From assembly GCF_900105615.1 (NCBI RefSeq), contig NZ_LT630003.1:4962001-5026000 (forward strand): 64,000 bases of DNA, read 5' to 3'. Made by a program: the position numbers and the translations under genes. Positions 33,488 to 42,646 of the stretch are shown piece after piece; position 1 is the first letter of the stretch; every line of letters begins with the position of its first letter. The notes beneath the pieces are model-generated. The model was not told where the DNA came from. It did not search any database and saw only the letters and a program-made list of their open reading frames with translations. The stretch comes from Lacrimispora sphenoides JCM 1415 (GTDB taxonomy: Bacteria > Bacillota > Clostridia > Lachnospirales > Lachnospiraceae).

Positions 33488-34399
33488 TTATATATCATTT
33501 TCCTGCCATTTGCGGCGATATTCCAGGGGTGTGCAGCCGGTATACTCCCGAAAGACCTTTCCAAAGTAACTGCTGCTTCCCAATCCACAGGCATGGCTGA
33601 TATAGGTAATTGTTTCCCTGCTGTCTGTCAGCATACGACAGGCCGTTTGTAAACGGTAGTTCTTGATATATTCCACCGGTGTCATGTGCAGGAAGTCGTG
33701 GAATACCCGGAAGCATTCACGTTCGCTGGAATAAGCGGCGGCAGCAATCTCTGGAATAGAAATTTTTTCTGCATAATGCTCATGGACATATACCATCATC
33801 GATTTTATTTTATCATTTGTTTTGTCGGAATGCCCTTTTTCTTCCAATAGAGGACGCGCTATGTCGAAAAGCCGGATCCATATGTCAGATAACGTCTCCC
33901 TCAGTTTTATCTCATATCCGAAATTATTTTCAGAAAGGTGAAAAGATTCCCGAATGATATCTAAAACTTTTGCCTGTTCCGGAACATCAGGATATAAGGC
34001 AATAATTTCTGCCTGCGGGGCTGTAGTAATAGGCGTAACGTATTTTTGCTCTATCCGGCTGCCGTGTTGGCCGGCTATGAAAGAGGGGTCAAAAAGATGG
34101 AGAAACTGGATGTTTTTTTCTGATTCCGCTTGCGGCCTTGTCATGTGGAGTACATTGGAATTGACCAGACCGCCGGTACCTGCTGGAAATATCATGGTTC
34201 CTTTAGGCGTACAATATTCCATTCTCCCGCTCTCCATATAAAATAACTCCACAGCTTTGTGCCAATGCCATGGAACAAAACGCCCTATAAATTTGTCCAA
34301 TTGGGAGCAGGAGGCAATGTATGGAAAGTCTTTCGCATAATCAGGTAATAATTCTTCTTTGCTTCCTGTATGGAATTCTATTCTATAAATGTTCCTCAA
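33488..34399 (-). CDS. AraC-family regulator with N-terminal cupin
   Basis: The 303-residue regulator has an N-terminal cupin (PWHWHKAVELFYMESGRMEY, about 43-62) for ligand binding and a C-terminal pair of helix-turn-helix units (ISIPEIAAAAYSSERECFRVF and TITYISHACGLGSSSYFGKV). It ends in the usual FREYTGCTPLEYRRKW. The initiator is a TTG about 9 nt after AAAGGGGG. Its target is unknown; AraC proteins of this type usually sense sugars and activate a neighbour, but no sugar operon is adjacent. Confidence 0.88.
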   Translation of the reverse strand: MRNIYRIEFHTGSKEELLPDYAKDFPYIASCSQLDKFIGRFVPWHWHKAVELFYMESGRMEYCTPKGTMIFPAGTGGLVNSNVLHMTRPQAESEKNIQFLHLFDPSFIAGQHGSRIEQKYVTPITTAPQAEIIALYPDVPEQAKVLDIIRESFHLSENNFGYEIKLRETLSDIWIRLFDIARPLLEEKGHSDKTNDKIKSMMVYVHEHYAEKISIPEIAAAAYSSERECFRVFHDFLHMTPVEYIKNYRLQTACRMLTDSRETITYISHACGLGSSSYFGKVFREYTGCTPLEYRRKWQENDI

Positions 34400-34451
34400 T
34401 GATCGTATCCCCCTTTCTCTGTTATAGAAACTTGTGACAATATGAAAACAT

Positions 34452-34865
34452 TTACAAAGTTTTAGTAAAATAGTAACGTTTTCCTGTCACAGGATATTCT
34501 TCCAGTGCAAACACGCTCTTATATCCGTGCTTTTCATAGAAGGCAGGCGCCTGAAAGCTGAAAGTATCCAGAAATGCGTATCTGCATCCCCGTTCCTTGG
34601 CTGTTTCTTCTGCCTGATTTAAAAGCTTACTGCCAATATTTTGTCCTCGTAAGTCTTCCCTGACCCATAAATATTTGACAAACAACCAGTTGCCGTGTGT
34701 ATTTCCGATCAGTCCTCCGACTTTTTCTCCTGTATCGTCCTGCAAATAGATTCCTAAATCTCTTGGGTTCTTGTCCTCAATTCTGGATAAGTTATAATTC
34801 AATAAGCCCTGGTAAATGATTTCCTCATCTTGTTCTTTAATTTTATCAGTTATTTCAAAGTTCAT
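34452..34865 (-). CDS. GNAT-family N-acetyltransferase
   Basis: The 137-residue GNAT protein has the acetyl-CoA-binding motif A VREDLRGQNIGSKLLNQAE (about 72-90) and motif B FYEKHGYKSV near 110. TAAGGAG lies upstream on the minus strand. Substrate (amine, antibiotic or protein) is not predictable. It is upstream of, and co-oriented with, the AraC gene, with a 52-nt gap. Confidence 0.88.
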   Translation of the reverse strand: MNFEITDKIKEQDEEIIYQGLLNYNLSRIEDKNPRDLGIYLQDDTGEKVGGLIGNTHGNWLFVKYLWVREDLRGQNIGSKLLNQAEETAKERGCRYAFLDTFSFQAPAFYEKHGYKSVFALEEYPVTGKRYYFTKTL

Positions 34866-35071
34866 TTTAATCGATTCTCCTTATTGGCTTATATGAGTTT
34901 ACGGTTGTATTTATCATACCATATCCCGCAGCACAATTCCACAGTCCATATCAGGCCTTAATAGAAACAAATCGATGGGAAAAGTCCAGACCTGATTTAA
35001 GCAAAAATTATCAAGAATTAATTTCCAAAAGAGTATATAATGATAATATGTTTTTGGAAAGGAGCAGGTAT

Positions 35072-35461
35072 ATGGATTATCATTCAAAAGTGGGGGACTC
35101 GCTTAAATATATCGAGGAAAACTTAAATGGTAAGATTGATCTTGATGATCTTGCAAAAAGAGCCTATCTGTCAAAATATCACTATCATAGAATTTTTCAC
35201 AAAGTATCAGGAGAATCCGTTACCAGATACATCACCAGAAGGCGGATGGAAAAGGCAGCGGGAGAGCTTGCCAGGACAGACAGGCCGATCATCGATATCG
35301 CCCTGGAATATCAATATGCTTCTCAGGAATCCTTTTCAAGGGCCTTTTTAAAGATTTATGGACTGACGCCGGGAAAATACCGGAAAAGGTATAGCGTCAA
35401 TTCCAATCATGTGATTGATTTAGGCTGCCGTTCCGGCAAAATCATGAACATGGCCGCATAA
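35072..35461 (+). CDS. Stand-alone AraC/XylS DNA-binding domain protein
   Basis: The 129-residue protein is just the two helix-turn-helix units ([20 protein letters not shown] and [21 protein letters not shown]) plus TPGKYRKRY. It lacks an N-terminal sensor, like MarA and SoxS, which act by abundance rather than ligand. ATG at 35072 follows AAAGGAGCAGG. The clpP gene starts 18 nt downstream, so the two are probably co-transcribed. That suggests proteolytic control of the regulator or stress-induced co-expression. Confidence 0.85.
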   Translation: MDYHSKVGDSLKYIEENLNGKIDLDDLAKRAYLSKYHYHRIFHKVSGESVTRYITRRRMEKAAGELARTDRPIIDIALEYQYASQESFSRAFLKIYGLTPGKYRKRYSVNSNHVIDLGCRSGKIMNMAA

Positions 35462-35478
35462 TAATCCAGGAGGTTTCT

Positions 35479-36072
35479 ATGAACAATCTTATCCCAATGG
35501 TTATTGAACAGACATCCCGGGGAGAGCGGTCGTACGACATATTTTCCAGGCTGCTGAACGACCGTATTATCATGCTGAATGGCACAGTGACCAATGACAC
35601 AGCAAGCCTGATAATAGCACAGATGCTTTTTCTGGAATCCGCTGACCCTAATAAGGATATTCACTTGTATATCAACAGCCCCGGAGGCTCTGTAACAGAT
35701 GGGTTCGCTATTATGGATACCATGAATAACATTAAATGTGATGTTTCCACCATTAGTATAGGCCAATCGGGAAGCGCGGCTTCCCTGCTTCTGGCATCAG
35801 GGAAGAAGGGAAAGCGCTTTGCCCTTAAAAACAGCGAGATTCTGATCCATCAACCGTCAATATCCGGCGGGCTGCAGGGGCAGGCTACGGATATTAAAAT
35901 CCATAGTGATTGGCTTGAAAGAACAAAGAAAAAGCTCAATGAGATATACAGCGAACTGACTGGCCAGCCGATTAAAAAAATTGAGGAAGATATGGAACGG
36001 GATCGTTATATGACGGCTGAGGAGGCAAAGGAGTATGGCTTAATTGATGAAATTCTATTATGCCGCAGGTGA
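35479..36072 (+). CDS. clpP: ClpP-type serine protease subunit
   Basis: The 197-residue protein has ClpP catalytic residues Ser99 (in [10 protein letters not shown]), His124 (ILIHQPS) and Asp171 ([11 protein letters not shown]), and the [18 protein letters not shown] handle. The usual GMAASMG around the serine is changed to GQSGSAAS, and [13 protein letters not shown] replaces the common LGGAQGQATDI. It is a divergent second-type ClpP encoded beside an AraC protein and without clpX, so it is probably not the housekeeping copy. AGGAGG precedes the ATG. Confidence 0.9.
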   Translation: MNNLIPMVIEQTSRGERSYDIFSRLLNDRIIMLNGTVTNDTASLIIAQMLFLESADPNKDIHLYINSPGGSVTDGFAIMDTMNNIKCDVSTISIGQSGSAASLLLASGKKGKRFALKNSEILIHQPSISGGLQGQATDIKIHSDWLERTKKKLNEIYSELTGQPIKKIEEDMERDRYMTAEEAKEYGLIDEILLCRR

Positions 36073-36090
36073 TACCGGAATATTAACACA

Positions 36091-36138
36091 AAAACCCGCT
36101 AACGGAAGGTCTGACAAGGCAGCCGTAAGCGGGTTTTT
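36091..36138. terminator. Bidirectional terminator after clpP
   Basis: AAAACCCGCT pairs with AGCGGGTTTT around a 27-nt loop. T tracts occur on both strands, and it also follows the convergent gene at 36140. Confidence 0.8.
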
Positions 36139-36139
36139 C

Positions 36140-36613
36140 TCAGTGGGAATCTGTATATGCATCGATCATTTTTACTTTTTCATTCCGTCCCATCAATTCA
36201 TAGTAATTACGCCATTCATCAACGGACTGCAAGGGAATCTTAATTCCATGAACTTCAGTGAAATCTTTAATATTTTCCTTTTTTAATGGAAAATAATATT
36301 CCTTATCTTGGTTCACAATAACAAATCCGGCCATTGCATCGATATCTACACCATCAACATGAAACTCCAAAAAACTTTTTGTTTTGTATTTTGCATTTGG
36401 ATTAGGCTGTTGAATATCACCGAAATGTAATAAGATATCTTTAACTGTTTCTGCATCCTCTTCCCCAATCATAATATCTATATCATGAAACTCAGATGTA
36501 ATTCCTTTGAAGTATAGCAGCAAGGAGGCTCCAATGGCCCATGTAACATCTTTGTGATTAAATTCTTCTGCAATACGCGCTAATACCGTCAGCTTGTGTT
36601 TTATATCGTCCAT
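36140..36613 (-). CDS. Nucleotidyltransferase-superfamily protein
   Basis: The 157-residue protein has the minimal NTase motif GASLLLYFKGITSEFHDIDIMI (GS-like turn, then DID, about 28-49) with a third acidic residue in VDGVDIDAMAG. It resembles DUF6036/aminoglycoside-nucleotidyltransferase-like proteins, including toxin-side AbiEii relatives. AAAGGGG lies upstream of the start. No antitoxin-like gene is adjacent, so a toxin role is not supported. Substrate unknown. Confidence 0.7.
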   Translation of the reverse strand: MDDIKHKLTVLARIAEEFNHKDVTWAIGASLLLYFKGITSEFHDIDIMIGEEDAETVKDILLHFGDIQQPNPNAKYKTKSFLEFHVDGVDIDAMAGFVIVNQDKEYYFPLKKENIKDFTEVHGIKIPLQSVDEWRNYYELMGRNEKVKMIDAYTDSH

Positions 36614-36940
36614 TCCGTCACCCCTTTAATTTTATAGATGCATTAACTCATCCATTGTCTATTGTTTCAACCTTCGATCTTACATATCAGAATTGAAATT
36701 ATGATATAGGAAAATACTGGAATATCATGATATAATATCAAAATATGAAGGAAAAAGCAAATTATTAAAAATTATGCCGGAAGCCAAATGTTCTCTGTCT
36801 AATGCCTGTATTATTTCTACTGCTATAATAGGAGATACTTTTATCACAAGCTTTTAGCAGAATAAAAGTGGTATAAGTATAAAAATTTACTTTAAGCGAA
36901 ACCTATGTATCAATGGTAAAATAATAGAAACCGACAGAAG
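36614..36940. other. AT-rich gene-free region
   Basis: No gene or RNA recognised. It contains an isolated TATAAT at 36824 and an inverted repeat ACTTTTAT...ATAAAAGT (36837-36869) of unknown meaning. Confidence 0.4.
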
Positions 36941-36969
36941 TTTACAGACTTCATAAGGATTGTTATAAT
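36941..36969 (+). promoter_or_regulatory. Promoter of the thioredoxin-domain gene
   Basis: TTTACA (36941-36946) and TATAAT (36964-36969) with a 17-nt spacer, 48 nt before the start codon. Confidence 0.65.
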
Positions 36970-37016
36970 TTTAACCAAGTTATTAAAATATAGAAAAATA
37001 AAGGAGGTGATGCCAT

Positions 37017-39080
37017 ATGTCAAACGTTGATAGAGTACCCAATAGATTAATCAATGAAAAATCCCCCTATTTACTACAGCATGCATATAACCCGGTGAAA
37101 TGGTTTCCTTGGGGAGAAGAGGCTTTTTCCAAGGCGAAAGCAGAAGATAAGCCCATCTTTTTATCTATTGGGTATAGCTAACTCCGGTTGAATATGTGCA
37201 CTTGTCACTGGTGTCATGTCATGGCTCATGAGTCTTTTGAAGACCAGGAGGCGGCGGATGTTCTTAACGAGTTTTATGTGGCAATAAAGGTGGACAGGGA
37301 AGAGCGGCCGGATATTGATTCCGTATATATGTCAGTCTGCCAGGCTCTCACCGGTTCCGGCGGGTGGCCATTAACGATCATTATGACACCGGATCAAAAG
37401 CCTTTTTATGCCGGAACCTATCTGCCTAAATTTTCAAGATGGGGATCTGCCGGTCTTCTGGATGTTTTAACCTCTATCCGGAAGCTTTGGGAAAATGAGA
37501 AACATAAGCTTCTGGAAGCGGGAGATGAGATAACCGGATATTTAGTCAAGGAAGAGACATCTGTTAATAATGAGGGCAGGGAACCGGATAAAGACTTATT
37601 TCTGTCAGCTTCAAGCCTGTTAAAGAGGTCTTTTGATAAGAAATGGGGAGGTTTTGGAAGGGCGCCCAAATTTCCAATGCCTCATAATCTGCTTTTCCTT
37701 TTAAGGCATTACTTTTATGAAAAAGATAAAGATGCTCTTCTTGCTGCGGAAACGACCCTCAGGCAGATGTACCGGGGCGGAATATACGACCACATCGGTG
37801 GCGGTTTTTCCCGTTATTCCACAGATGAAAAATGGCTGGTGCCCCATTTTGAAAAAATGCTGTACGATAATGCGCTTTTGCTGTATGCCTACACGGAAGC
37901 CTTTGCCATGACAGGAGACAGCCTTTATGCCAAGGTATCCCGGGGAATTCTTCGTTATGTAAGGGATGTGCTGACTGATGAGCAGGGCGGGTTTTACTGT
38001 GGTCAGGACGCTGACAGCGAAGGGGTGGAAGGAAAGTTTTATACGTTTCAGAAGGAAGAGATCGAACAGATTCTTAACGGCGATGCAGATGAATTCTGCG
38101 AATGGTTTGGAATTTCAGAACAAGGTAATTTTGAGGGAAAGAATATTCCAAATCTTATAGAAAATGATAATTACGGCTCTAGCAGTGATAAATTAGAGGA
38201 TCTGTGTAAAAAGCTTTATGATTACCGGATCACAAGGACAGCCCTTCATACGGATGATAAGATATTGACTTCCTGGAACGGACTTATGATTGGGGCACTT
38301 GCAAAATCATATGAGGTACTGGGAGATGCCTGGTGCCTTGATGCGGCAAAGAATGCGCAGGCGTTTATAGAGAAGAATTTGACCTCTGAACAGGGAAGAC
38401 TCTTTATCCGTTACCGGGAGGGGCAGGCTGTTCACGACGGACAGCTTGACGATTACGCGTTTTATGCCTTTGGCCTGCTGGAGTTATATGAGGCTTCCTT
38501 TGATATCAAATATCTTCATATTGCCGCTGAAATATCTGAAAAGATGCTTGAACTGTTTTATGATGAAGTTCAGGGAGGGTTTTATATGTATGCGCATGAC
38601 AGGGATAAACTGATAAGCCGTCCCAAGGAGCTTTACGATGGTGCGCTTCCTTCAGGAAATTCCGTTGCCGCATATGTAATAAGCAGGCTCTATCACCTGA
38701 CCGGGAAGATCAAATGGCAGAACGTTCTGGAAAAGCAGATATCTTACCTGACGCAAGAGGTGGAAAAAAGCCCTGCAAACTACTGCTTTTCTCTGCTTGC
38801 ATTTCAAAGCATCCTTTATCCATCTACGGAAATTGTTTGTGTTTCCGCTGGTGATTCTATATTAACAGAGCTTCAGAGCTTACAAAGAAGCCCGAAGCCT
38901 GATATCAGCGTGATCTTAAAAACTCCTCTGAACAAGGAGGCCCTGTCAGAGGCAGCACCGTTCACGGCAGATTATCCGGTTCCTTCTGAAGGAAGCAAAT
39001 ATTATGTCTGCCGTAATGGAGCGTGCATGAAGCCTGTAGAAGGCATGGATGAGTTAAAAGGAGTTCTGAAATCCCTGTAG
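37017..39080 (+). pseudogene. Thioredoxin-domain protein (YyaL/DUF255 family) interrupted by a 21-nt insertion with stop
   Basis: The frame from ATG 37017 (AGGAGGTGA upstream) reads [17 protein letters not shown] and then [10 protein letters not shown], the family N-terminus. A TAA at 37179-37181 follows. After 21 extra nucleotides (37179-37199) the same frame resumes as TCHWCHVMAHESFED and continues to 39080, with DYAFYAFGLLELYEA and GGFGRAPKFPMP typical of the family. Without the insert the protein would be about 680 residues, the normal size. The insert falls at the CxxC redox motif. Re-initiation at 37188 (TTG) or 37194 (ATG) has no good ribosome site. So full-length product is not expected unless the stop is bypassed. 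Confidence 0.85.
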
Positions 39081-39145
39081 CCTGTATATGGGCTGCAATT
39101 AATTGCAATGGCAGCTATATATTAAAATAGCGTTTTGGGTAGAAG

Positions 39146-39189
39146 ATGAGCTTTGAAAATGGATTAAATCCAATCAAAGCTCATTTTTG
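39146..39189 (+). terminator. Terminator after the YyaL-family gene
   Basis: ATGAGCTTTGA pairs perfectly with TCAAAGCTCAT, followed by TTTT. Confidence 0.85.
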
Positions 39190-39313
39190 CATATTATTTT
39201 AAGTGATACTATTTTTTGTCAGCCCCTTTGTCTTATCCCCTATATTACATACATAAAAACCACAGGCCCCCATATAAATAAATAAACAATTTACAATAAG
39301 GGAGGTAGTTTGT

Positions 39314-40279
39314 ATGTGCACAGCATTTACCTTAAGAACCCGGCAAGGGGAAACCTTTTTTGGAAGGAATATGGATTTTTCTTATGATATTAAGCCTCAT
39401 CTTTACATAATTCCAAAGAATTATGAATGGGATAATTTATTAAATATGGAGAAAATCCAGGATATTTACTGCTTTATCGGCATTGGGCAGGAACTGGATG
39501 GGGACCTGGGATTTTTTGACGGGGTTAATGAGATGGGTTTTGCTGCTGCTGCACTTTATTTTGCAGGCTATGCCCAATATGATACCATTCAGGATTTAAA
39601 GCACAGGAAACAAATCGCATCCATTGATTTCCTTCATTATATTTTAGGAAGATGCGCAGATGTCGATGATTTACGGCAATTACTTATGAATCTCTCAATC
39701 GTAGGAGTTGAGGATCCGGTGACACAGACTGTGGCCCCATTGCACTGGATGGCGGTAGACCGCAGCGGGGAATGTGTTGTCATAGAGCAGACGGAAAGAG
39801 GGATGGAGGTAATGTCGAATTCCATTGGCGTTATGGCAAATAGCCCCGATTATCAGTGGCATAAGACGAACCTGAGAAATTATATGGAGGCTTCTCCCTA
39901 TCAGTCCGAGGAGGATACCTGGGGGAATGTCCGGCTGATTCCGTTTGGACAGGCGGGAGGTACCCAGACTCTGCCGGGAGGGTATACCTCCCCGGAACGC
40001 TTTGTCAGGACCGCTTATTTAAAATCATTTATTCCGACACCTCAAAGCCGTATGGAAGCGGTAGTTTCATGCTTTCATGTCATGGAGAGCGTTACCATTC
40101 CGAAAGGAGCAGTCGTAACAAGCCGGAATTCTTATGATTACACCAAATATACGGCCTTTATCAATACAGCCACATGTGAATATTTTTTCAAGACTTATGA
40201 CAATATACAGGTAAGAATGGCAAGTCTTTTTGAGAATTGCGCCCGATCCCCGGAGCTTGTGAATCTGGGGGGATTATAA
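39314..40279 (+). CDS. Choloylglycine hydrolase family enzyme (bile salt hydrolase / penicillin acylase type)
   Basis: The 321-residue Ntn-hydrolase starts MCTAFTLRTRQGETFFGRNMD: Cys2 becomes the N-terminal nucleophile after Met removal, with Arg and Asp in the GRNMDF motif. Asn176 (MANSPDYQWH) and Arg232 (FVRTAYL) complete the active site. It cleaves amide bonds of conjugated bile salts, penicillin V or acyl-homoserine lactones. No signal peptide, so cytosolic. GGGAGG precedes the ATG. Monocistronic, with terminators on both sides. Substrate class cannot be decided from motifs alone. Confidence 0.88.
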   Translation: MCTAFTLRTRQGETFFGRNMDFSYDIKPHLYIIPKNYEWDNLLNMEKIQDIYCFIGIGQELDGDLGFFDGVNEMGFAAAALYFAGYAQYDTIQDLKHRKQIASIDFLHYILGRCADVDDLRQLLMNLSIVGVEDPVTQTVAPLHWMAVDRSGECVVIEQTERGMEVMSNSIGVMANSPDYQWHKTNLRNYMEASPYQSEEDTWGNVRLIPFGQAGGTQTLPGGYTSPERFVRTAYLKSFIPTPQSRMEAVVSCFHVMESVTIPKGAVVTSRNSYDYTKYTAFINTATCEYFFKTYDNIQVRMASLFENCARSPELVNLGGL

Positions 40280-40354
40280 GAGCAAGCCGGGGCGGCGGCC
40301 TCACTGTTATAAATCCATATGAAACAAATTCTAAATAAAATAGCATGACCAAAC

Positions 40355-40406
40355 AAAAAAGCGTATTACATGGCTGATCCTGAAACCAGTCATGCAATAC
40401 GCTTTT
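40355..40406 (+). terminator. Terminator after the choloylglycine hydrolase gene
   Basis: AAAAAAGCGTATT-aCATG pairs with CATGc-AATACGCTTTT. Both strands carry A/T tails. Confidence 0.85.
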
Positions 40407-40432
40407 CAAAAAGTTATTTCAAAAAGGGAGGA

Positions 40433-40456
40433 GAGCTGATAATAAATTATCAGCTC
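40433..40456 (+). other. Perfect palindrome GAGCTGATAA-TAAA-TTATCAGCTC
   Basis: A 10-bp stem with 4-nt loop in the 457-nt gap upstream of the cyclophilin gene, preceded by AAAAAGGGAGGA. There is no U tract; a dimeric-protein operator or mRNA 5-prime stem are possibilities. Nothing else was recognised between 40457 and 40680. Confidence 0.45.
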
Positions 40457-40683
40457 GAGTATTATGAAAAAAATCTTATAAGCAATTTGTATTTTATGTT
40501 TTAAGTATATCCATGAAACATGAAGAAATCATGTTGTTTGTGTAAAAGGTTTTTGAATGAAATTTAAACAAAGTATGAACGATAGGATATATATAGGACT
40601 GTATTCAAATGGGACTATACAAATATAAGAGTATTTGATAAAATATAGCCATATGCGGAATCTGACGCAATAAATACCTTATT

Positions 40684-40736
40684 GGTATACCTTTATGCCC
40701 AAAGAACATGGGCAGGAAAGCAGAAAGGGAGAAAAC
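40684..40736 (+). repeat. Dispersed hairpin element, copy 4 (upstream of cyclophilin)
   Basis: GGTATACCTTTATGCCC, a 9-nt loop, GGGCAGGAAAGCAGAAAGGG then AGAAAAC directly before the ATG. Its internal ATG at 40695 is in frame with the gene, giving a false MPKEHGQESRK extension. Confidence 0.75.
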
Positions 40737-41255
40737 ATGAAAAATCCGGTTATTACGATTACAATGGATAACGGTGATGTGATGAAAGCAGAGCTTTATC
40801 CGGAGATTGCACCAAACACAGTAAATAATTTTATCAGTTTAATTAAAAAAGGTTTTTATGACGGACTGATCTTCCACAGAGTTATCAATGGGTTCATGAT
40901 TCAGGGAGGATGTCCGGAAGGAAGCGGAATGGGAGGCCCAGGCTATTCCATTAAAGGAGAGTTCAGCCAGAACGGCGTAACCAATGCATTTAAGCATTCA
41001 GAGGGAGTGCTTTCCATGGCAAGAGCCATGAACCCCAATTCTGCCGGTTCCCAGTTTTTCATTATGCACAAGGCATCTCCCCATTTGGATGGTTCCTATG
41101 CTGCATTCGGTAAGATCACGGAAGGCATGGATATTGTGAACAAAATTGCTGATGTGAAGACCGATTACAATGACCGCCCCATGAAAGAGCAGAAGATCCA
41201 GTCCATGACAGTGGAAACCTTTGGGGAAGAATATCCGGAACCGGAGACCTGCTAA
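40737..41255 (+). CDS. Cyclophilin-type peptidyl-prolyl cis-trans isomerase
   Basis: The 172-residue protein has the cyclophilin core: FHRVINGFMIQGGCP (catalytic Arg near 47), GSQFFIMHKASPHLDGSYAAFG and a GM-rich loop. It catalyses proline isomerisation during folding. There is no signal peptide, so it is cytosolic. The start at 40737 is preceded by GAAAGGGAG; an ATG 42 nt upstream lies within the dispersed repeat. A GNAT gene follows 4 nt later. Confidence 0.93.
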   Translation: MKNPVITITMDNGDVMKAELYPEIAPNTVNNFISLIKKGFYDGLIFHRVINGFMIQGGCPEGSGMGGPGYSIKGEFSQNGVTNAFKHSEGVLSMARAMNPNSAGSQFFIMHKASPHLDGSYAAFGKITEGMDIVNKIADVKTDYNDRPMKEQKIQSMTVETFGEEYPEPETC

Positions 41256-41259
41256 GTCA

Positions 41260-42009
41260 ATGATCTGGAATCGGGATATTATAGTAGAAGGAAAGATTTT
41301 CCAGGTTACCATATCCGATGATCATGAGGCCCTGCGTTCTGCTTTTGCGGAAGGCAGGGCCGTTGTTGGTTTATGGGACCGGGAACGAACGGATCAGAAC
41401 CTTGCCCCTGCCGCTTATGTTGTAGAGGATCTTGATGACATTGATGATGCATTTTTAGAGCGGGTCATCAGGAGAAAAGAGGGACTTCCGTGGAATATAG
41501 TTAAAACCCGGCGCCTTACAATCCGGGAATTCGTTCCTCAGGACTATGTCTCTATACCAGATGAGCCTGAGGCTGGGAAGTCGGGCTTCCTGTTTTTAAC
41601 GAAAGAAGCCCTGAAGGATTACATCAGCCATCAATACGGATTTTATGAGTACGGTATTTGGGCCGTAGTTGACCATGACAAAGGAAAGCTTGTGGGAAAG
41701 GCGGGGATATCAAACTTAGAGATTACCGGGCAGGAGGAGTTTTTGGATGCAATAAAAAAGAATGATACCCCAGTGGAACTGGGATATCACATTTTTTCCC
41801 CATACAGGCAGCAGGGATATGGTAAGGAAGCCTGTAAGGCCATTCTTTCCTACACTGCCCTGGCTGTTTCAGAGAAGATTTATGCAAGGATCGACGAACG
41901 GAACTCAGCGTCAATAAAGCTGGCAGAGGATCTTGGGTTCCGTCTTATTGCCCGAACACATAGCGGATCAGTTCCGCGGCTGTGTCTGTATGAGTGGAAT
42001 TGCTCATGA
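41260..42009 (+). CDS. Two-part protein with C-terminal GNAT acetyltransferase domain
   Basis: The 249-residue protein has an N-terminal region of about 85 residues (VVGLWDRERTDQNLAPAAYV, then ...ERVIRRKEGLPW) of unknown fold, then a RimJ/RimL-like GNAT domain (TRRLTIREFVPQDY, IWAVVDHDKGKLVGKAGISN, GYHIFSPYRQQGYGKEACKA). The start is inferred as ATG 41260, 4 nt after the cyclophilin stop, with only a weak GGAG 13 nt upstream; coupling is likely. The 3-prime end overlaps the convergent next gene by 65 nt. Substrate unknown. Confidence 0.82.
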   Translation: MIWNRDIIVEGKIFQVTISDDHEALRSAFAEGRAVVGLWDRERTDQNLAPAAYVVEDLDDIDDAFLERVIRRKEGLPWNIVKTRRLTIREFVPQDYVSIPDEPEAGKSGFLFLTKEALKDYISHQYGFYEYGIWAVVDHDKGKLVGKAGISNLEITGQEEFLDAIKKNDTPVELGYHIFSPYRQQGYGKEACKAILSYTALAVSEKIYARIDERNSASIKLAEDLGFRLIARTHSGSVPRLCLYEWNCS

Positions 42010-42646
42010 CGGTAAGAATCGGCTCATCAATGATAAGGCCGGTTTTATCGCAGAAATCCGTGTTGCCGATGAGAAGACCGCAGGCCGTGTTTTCGCCGGT
42101 TTCCTGATTGGTTACAAAATAGAGGTACTCCTTTAACTTGTCGTAAACGTCTGCAGGGAGGATTTCCTTTAAGTCAACAAATCCGCCCATTTCACCGAAG
42201 TGGTCTATGGTTTCCGGATTTCCGATCATAACATCCAGACTCTTACTGGATATCATGGCGGTGATTTTGGCTAGCTGGGCATAGGTAAATTCATTCATGG
42301 AGGATTCGTCAAAGGTCGGGGACATGGAGTAGTCCACCTCGATCTTTGCATCCTCATTAAGATCAATGTACTGACGGAAGCCCTGGTTAAAGTAATCATC
42401 AACAGAATCGGTTTCACCGGCGGGGCTGCTGTTAAAAATAACGCAGGAAAGAGCAGTTTCAAACCGGTTGTTATATATGGCTGAACCGATGGAAGAGATA
42501 AAAATCACGGCCACAACGGCAATGATGATGGGAATCTTGTAATATTCCCAGACGTACCAGAGCCTGTCTTTCACACTCATATTTTTTAGCTTGTCCCGTT
42601 CCTCCCGCATGGAGTCTTTTAGGGTTTTGTCTTCGTATGGGGTCAT
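41945..42646 (-). CDS. Membrane-anchored protein of unknown function
   Basis: The 233-residue protein has a cytosolic N-terminus rich in charges (SMREERDKLKNMSVKDRLWY), one membrane helix near 38-58 (PIIIAVVAVIFISSIGSAIY) and an extracellular domain of about 170 residues. That domain resembles a solute-binding-protein lobe, with SSKSLDVMIGNPETIDHFGE near 135. AAGAGGAG lies upstream. The stop lies inside the convergent GNAT gene. No family was recognised; it could be a single-pass sensor or scaffold. Confidence 0.75.
   Translation of the reverse strand: MTPYEDKTLKDSMREERDKLKNMSVKDRLWYVWEYYKIPIIIAVVAVIFISSIGSAIYNNRFETALSCVIFNSSPAGETDSVDDYFNQGFRQYIDLNEDAKIEVDYSMSPTFDESSMNEFTYAQLAKITAMISSKSLDVMIGNPETIDHFGEMGGFVDLKEILPADVYDKLKEYLYFVTNQETGENTACGLLIGNTDFCDKTGLIIDEPILTVMSNSTHTDTAAELIRYVFGQ

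Noticed and set aside
36140..36613. Toxin-antitoxin pair for the nucleotidyltransferase-like protein
   Set aside because: No partner antitoxin gene is adjacent; the neighbours are clpP and the interrupted YyaL gene.
37179..37181. Recoding of the in-frame stop in the YyaL gene
   Set aside because: The stop is TAA, which is not used for selenocysteine or pyrrolysine, and the surrounding 21 nt are absent from the family consensus, so insertion is the simpler view.
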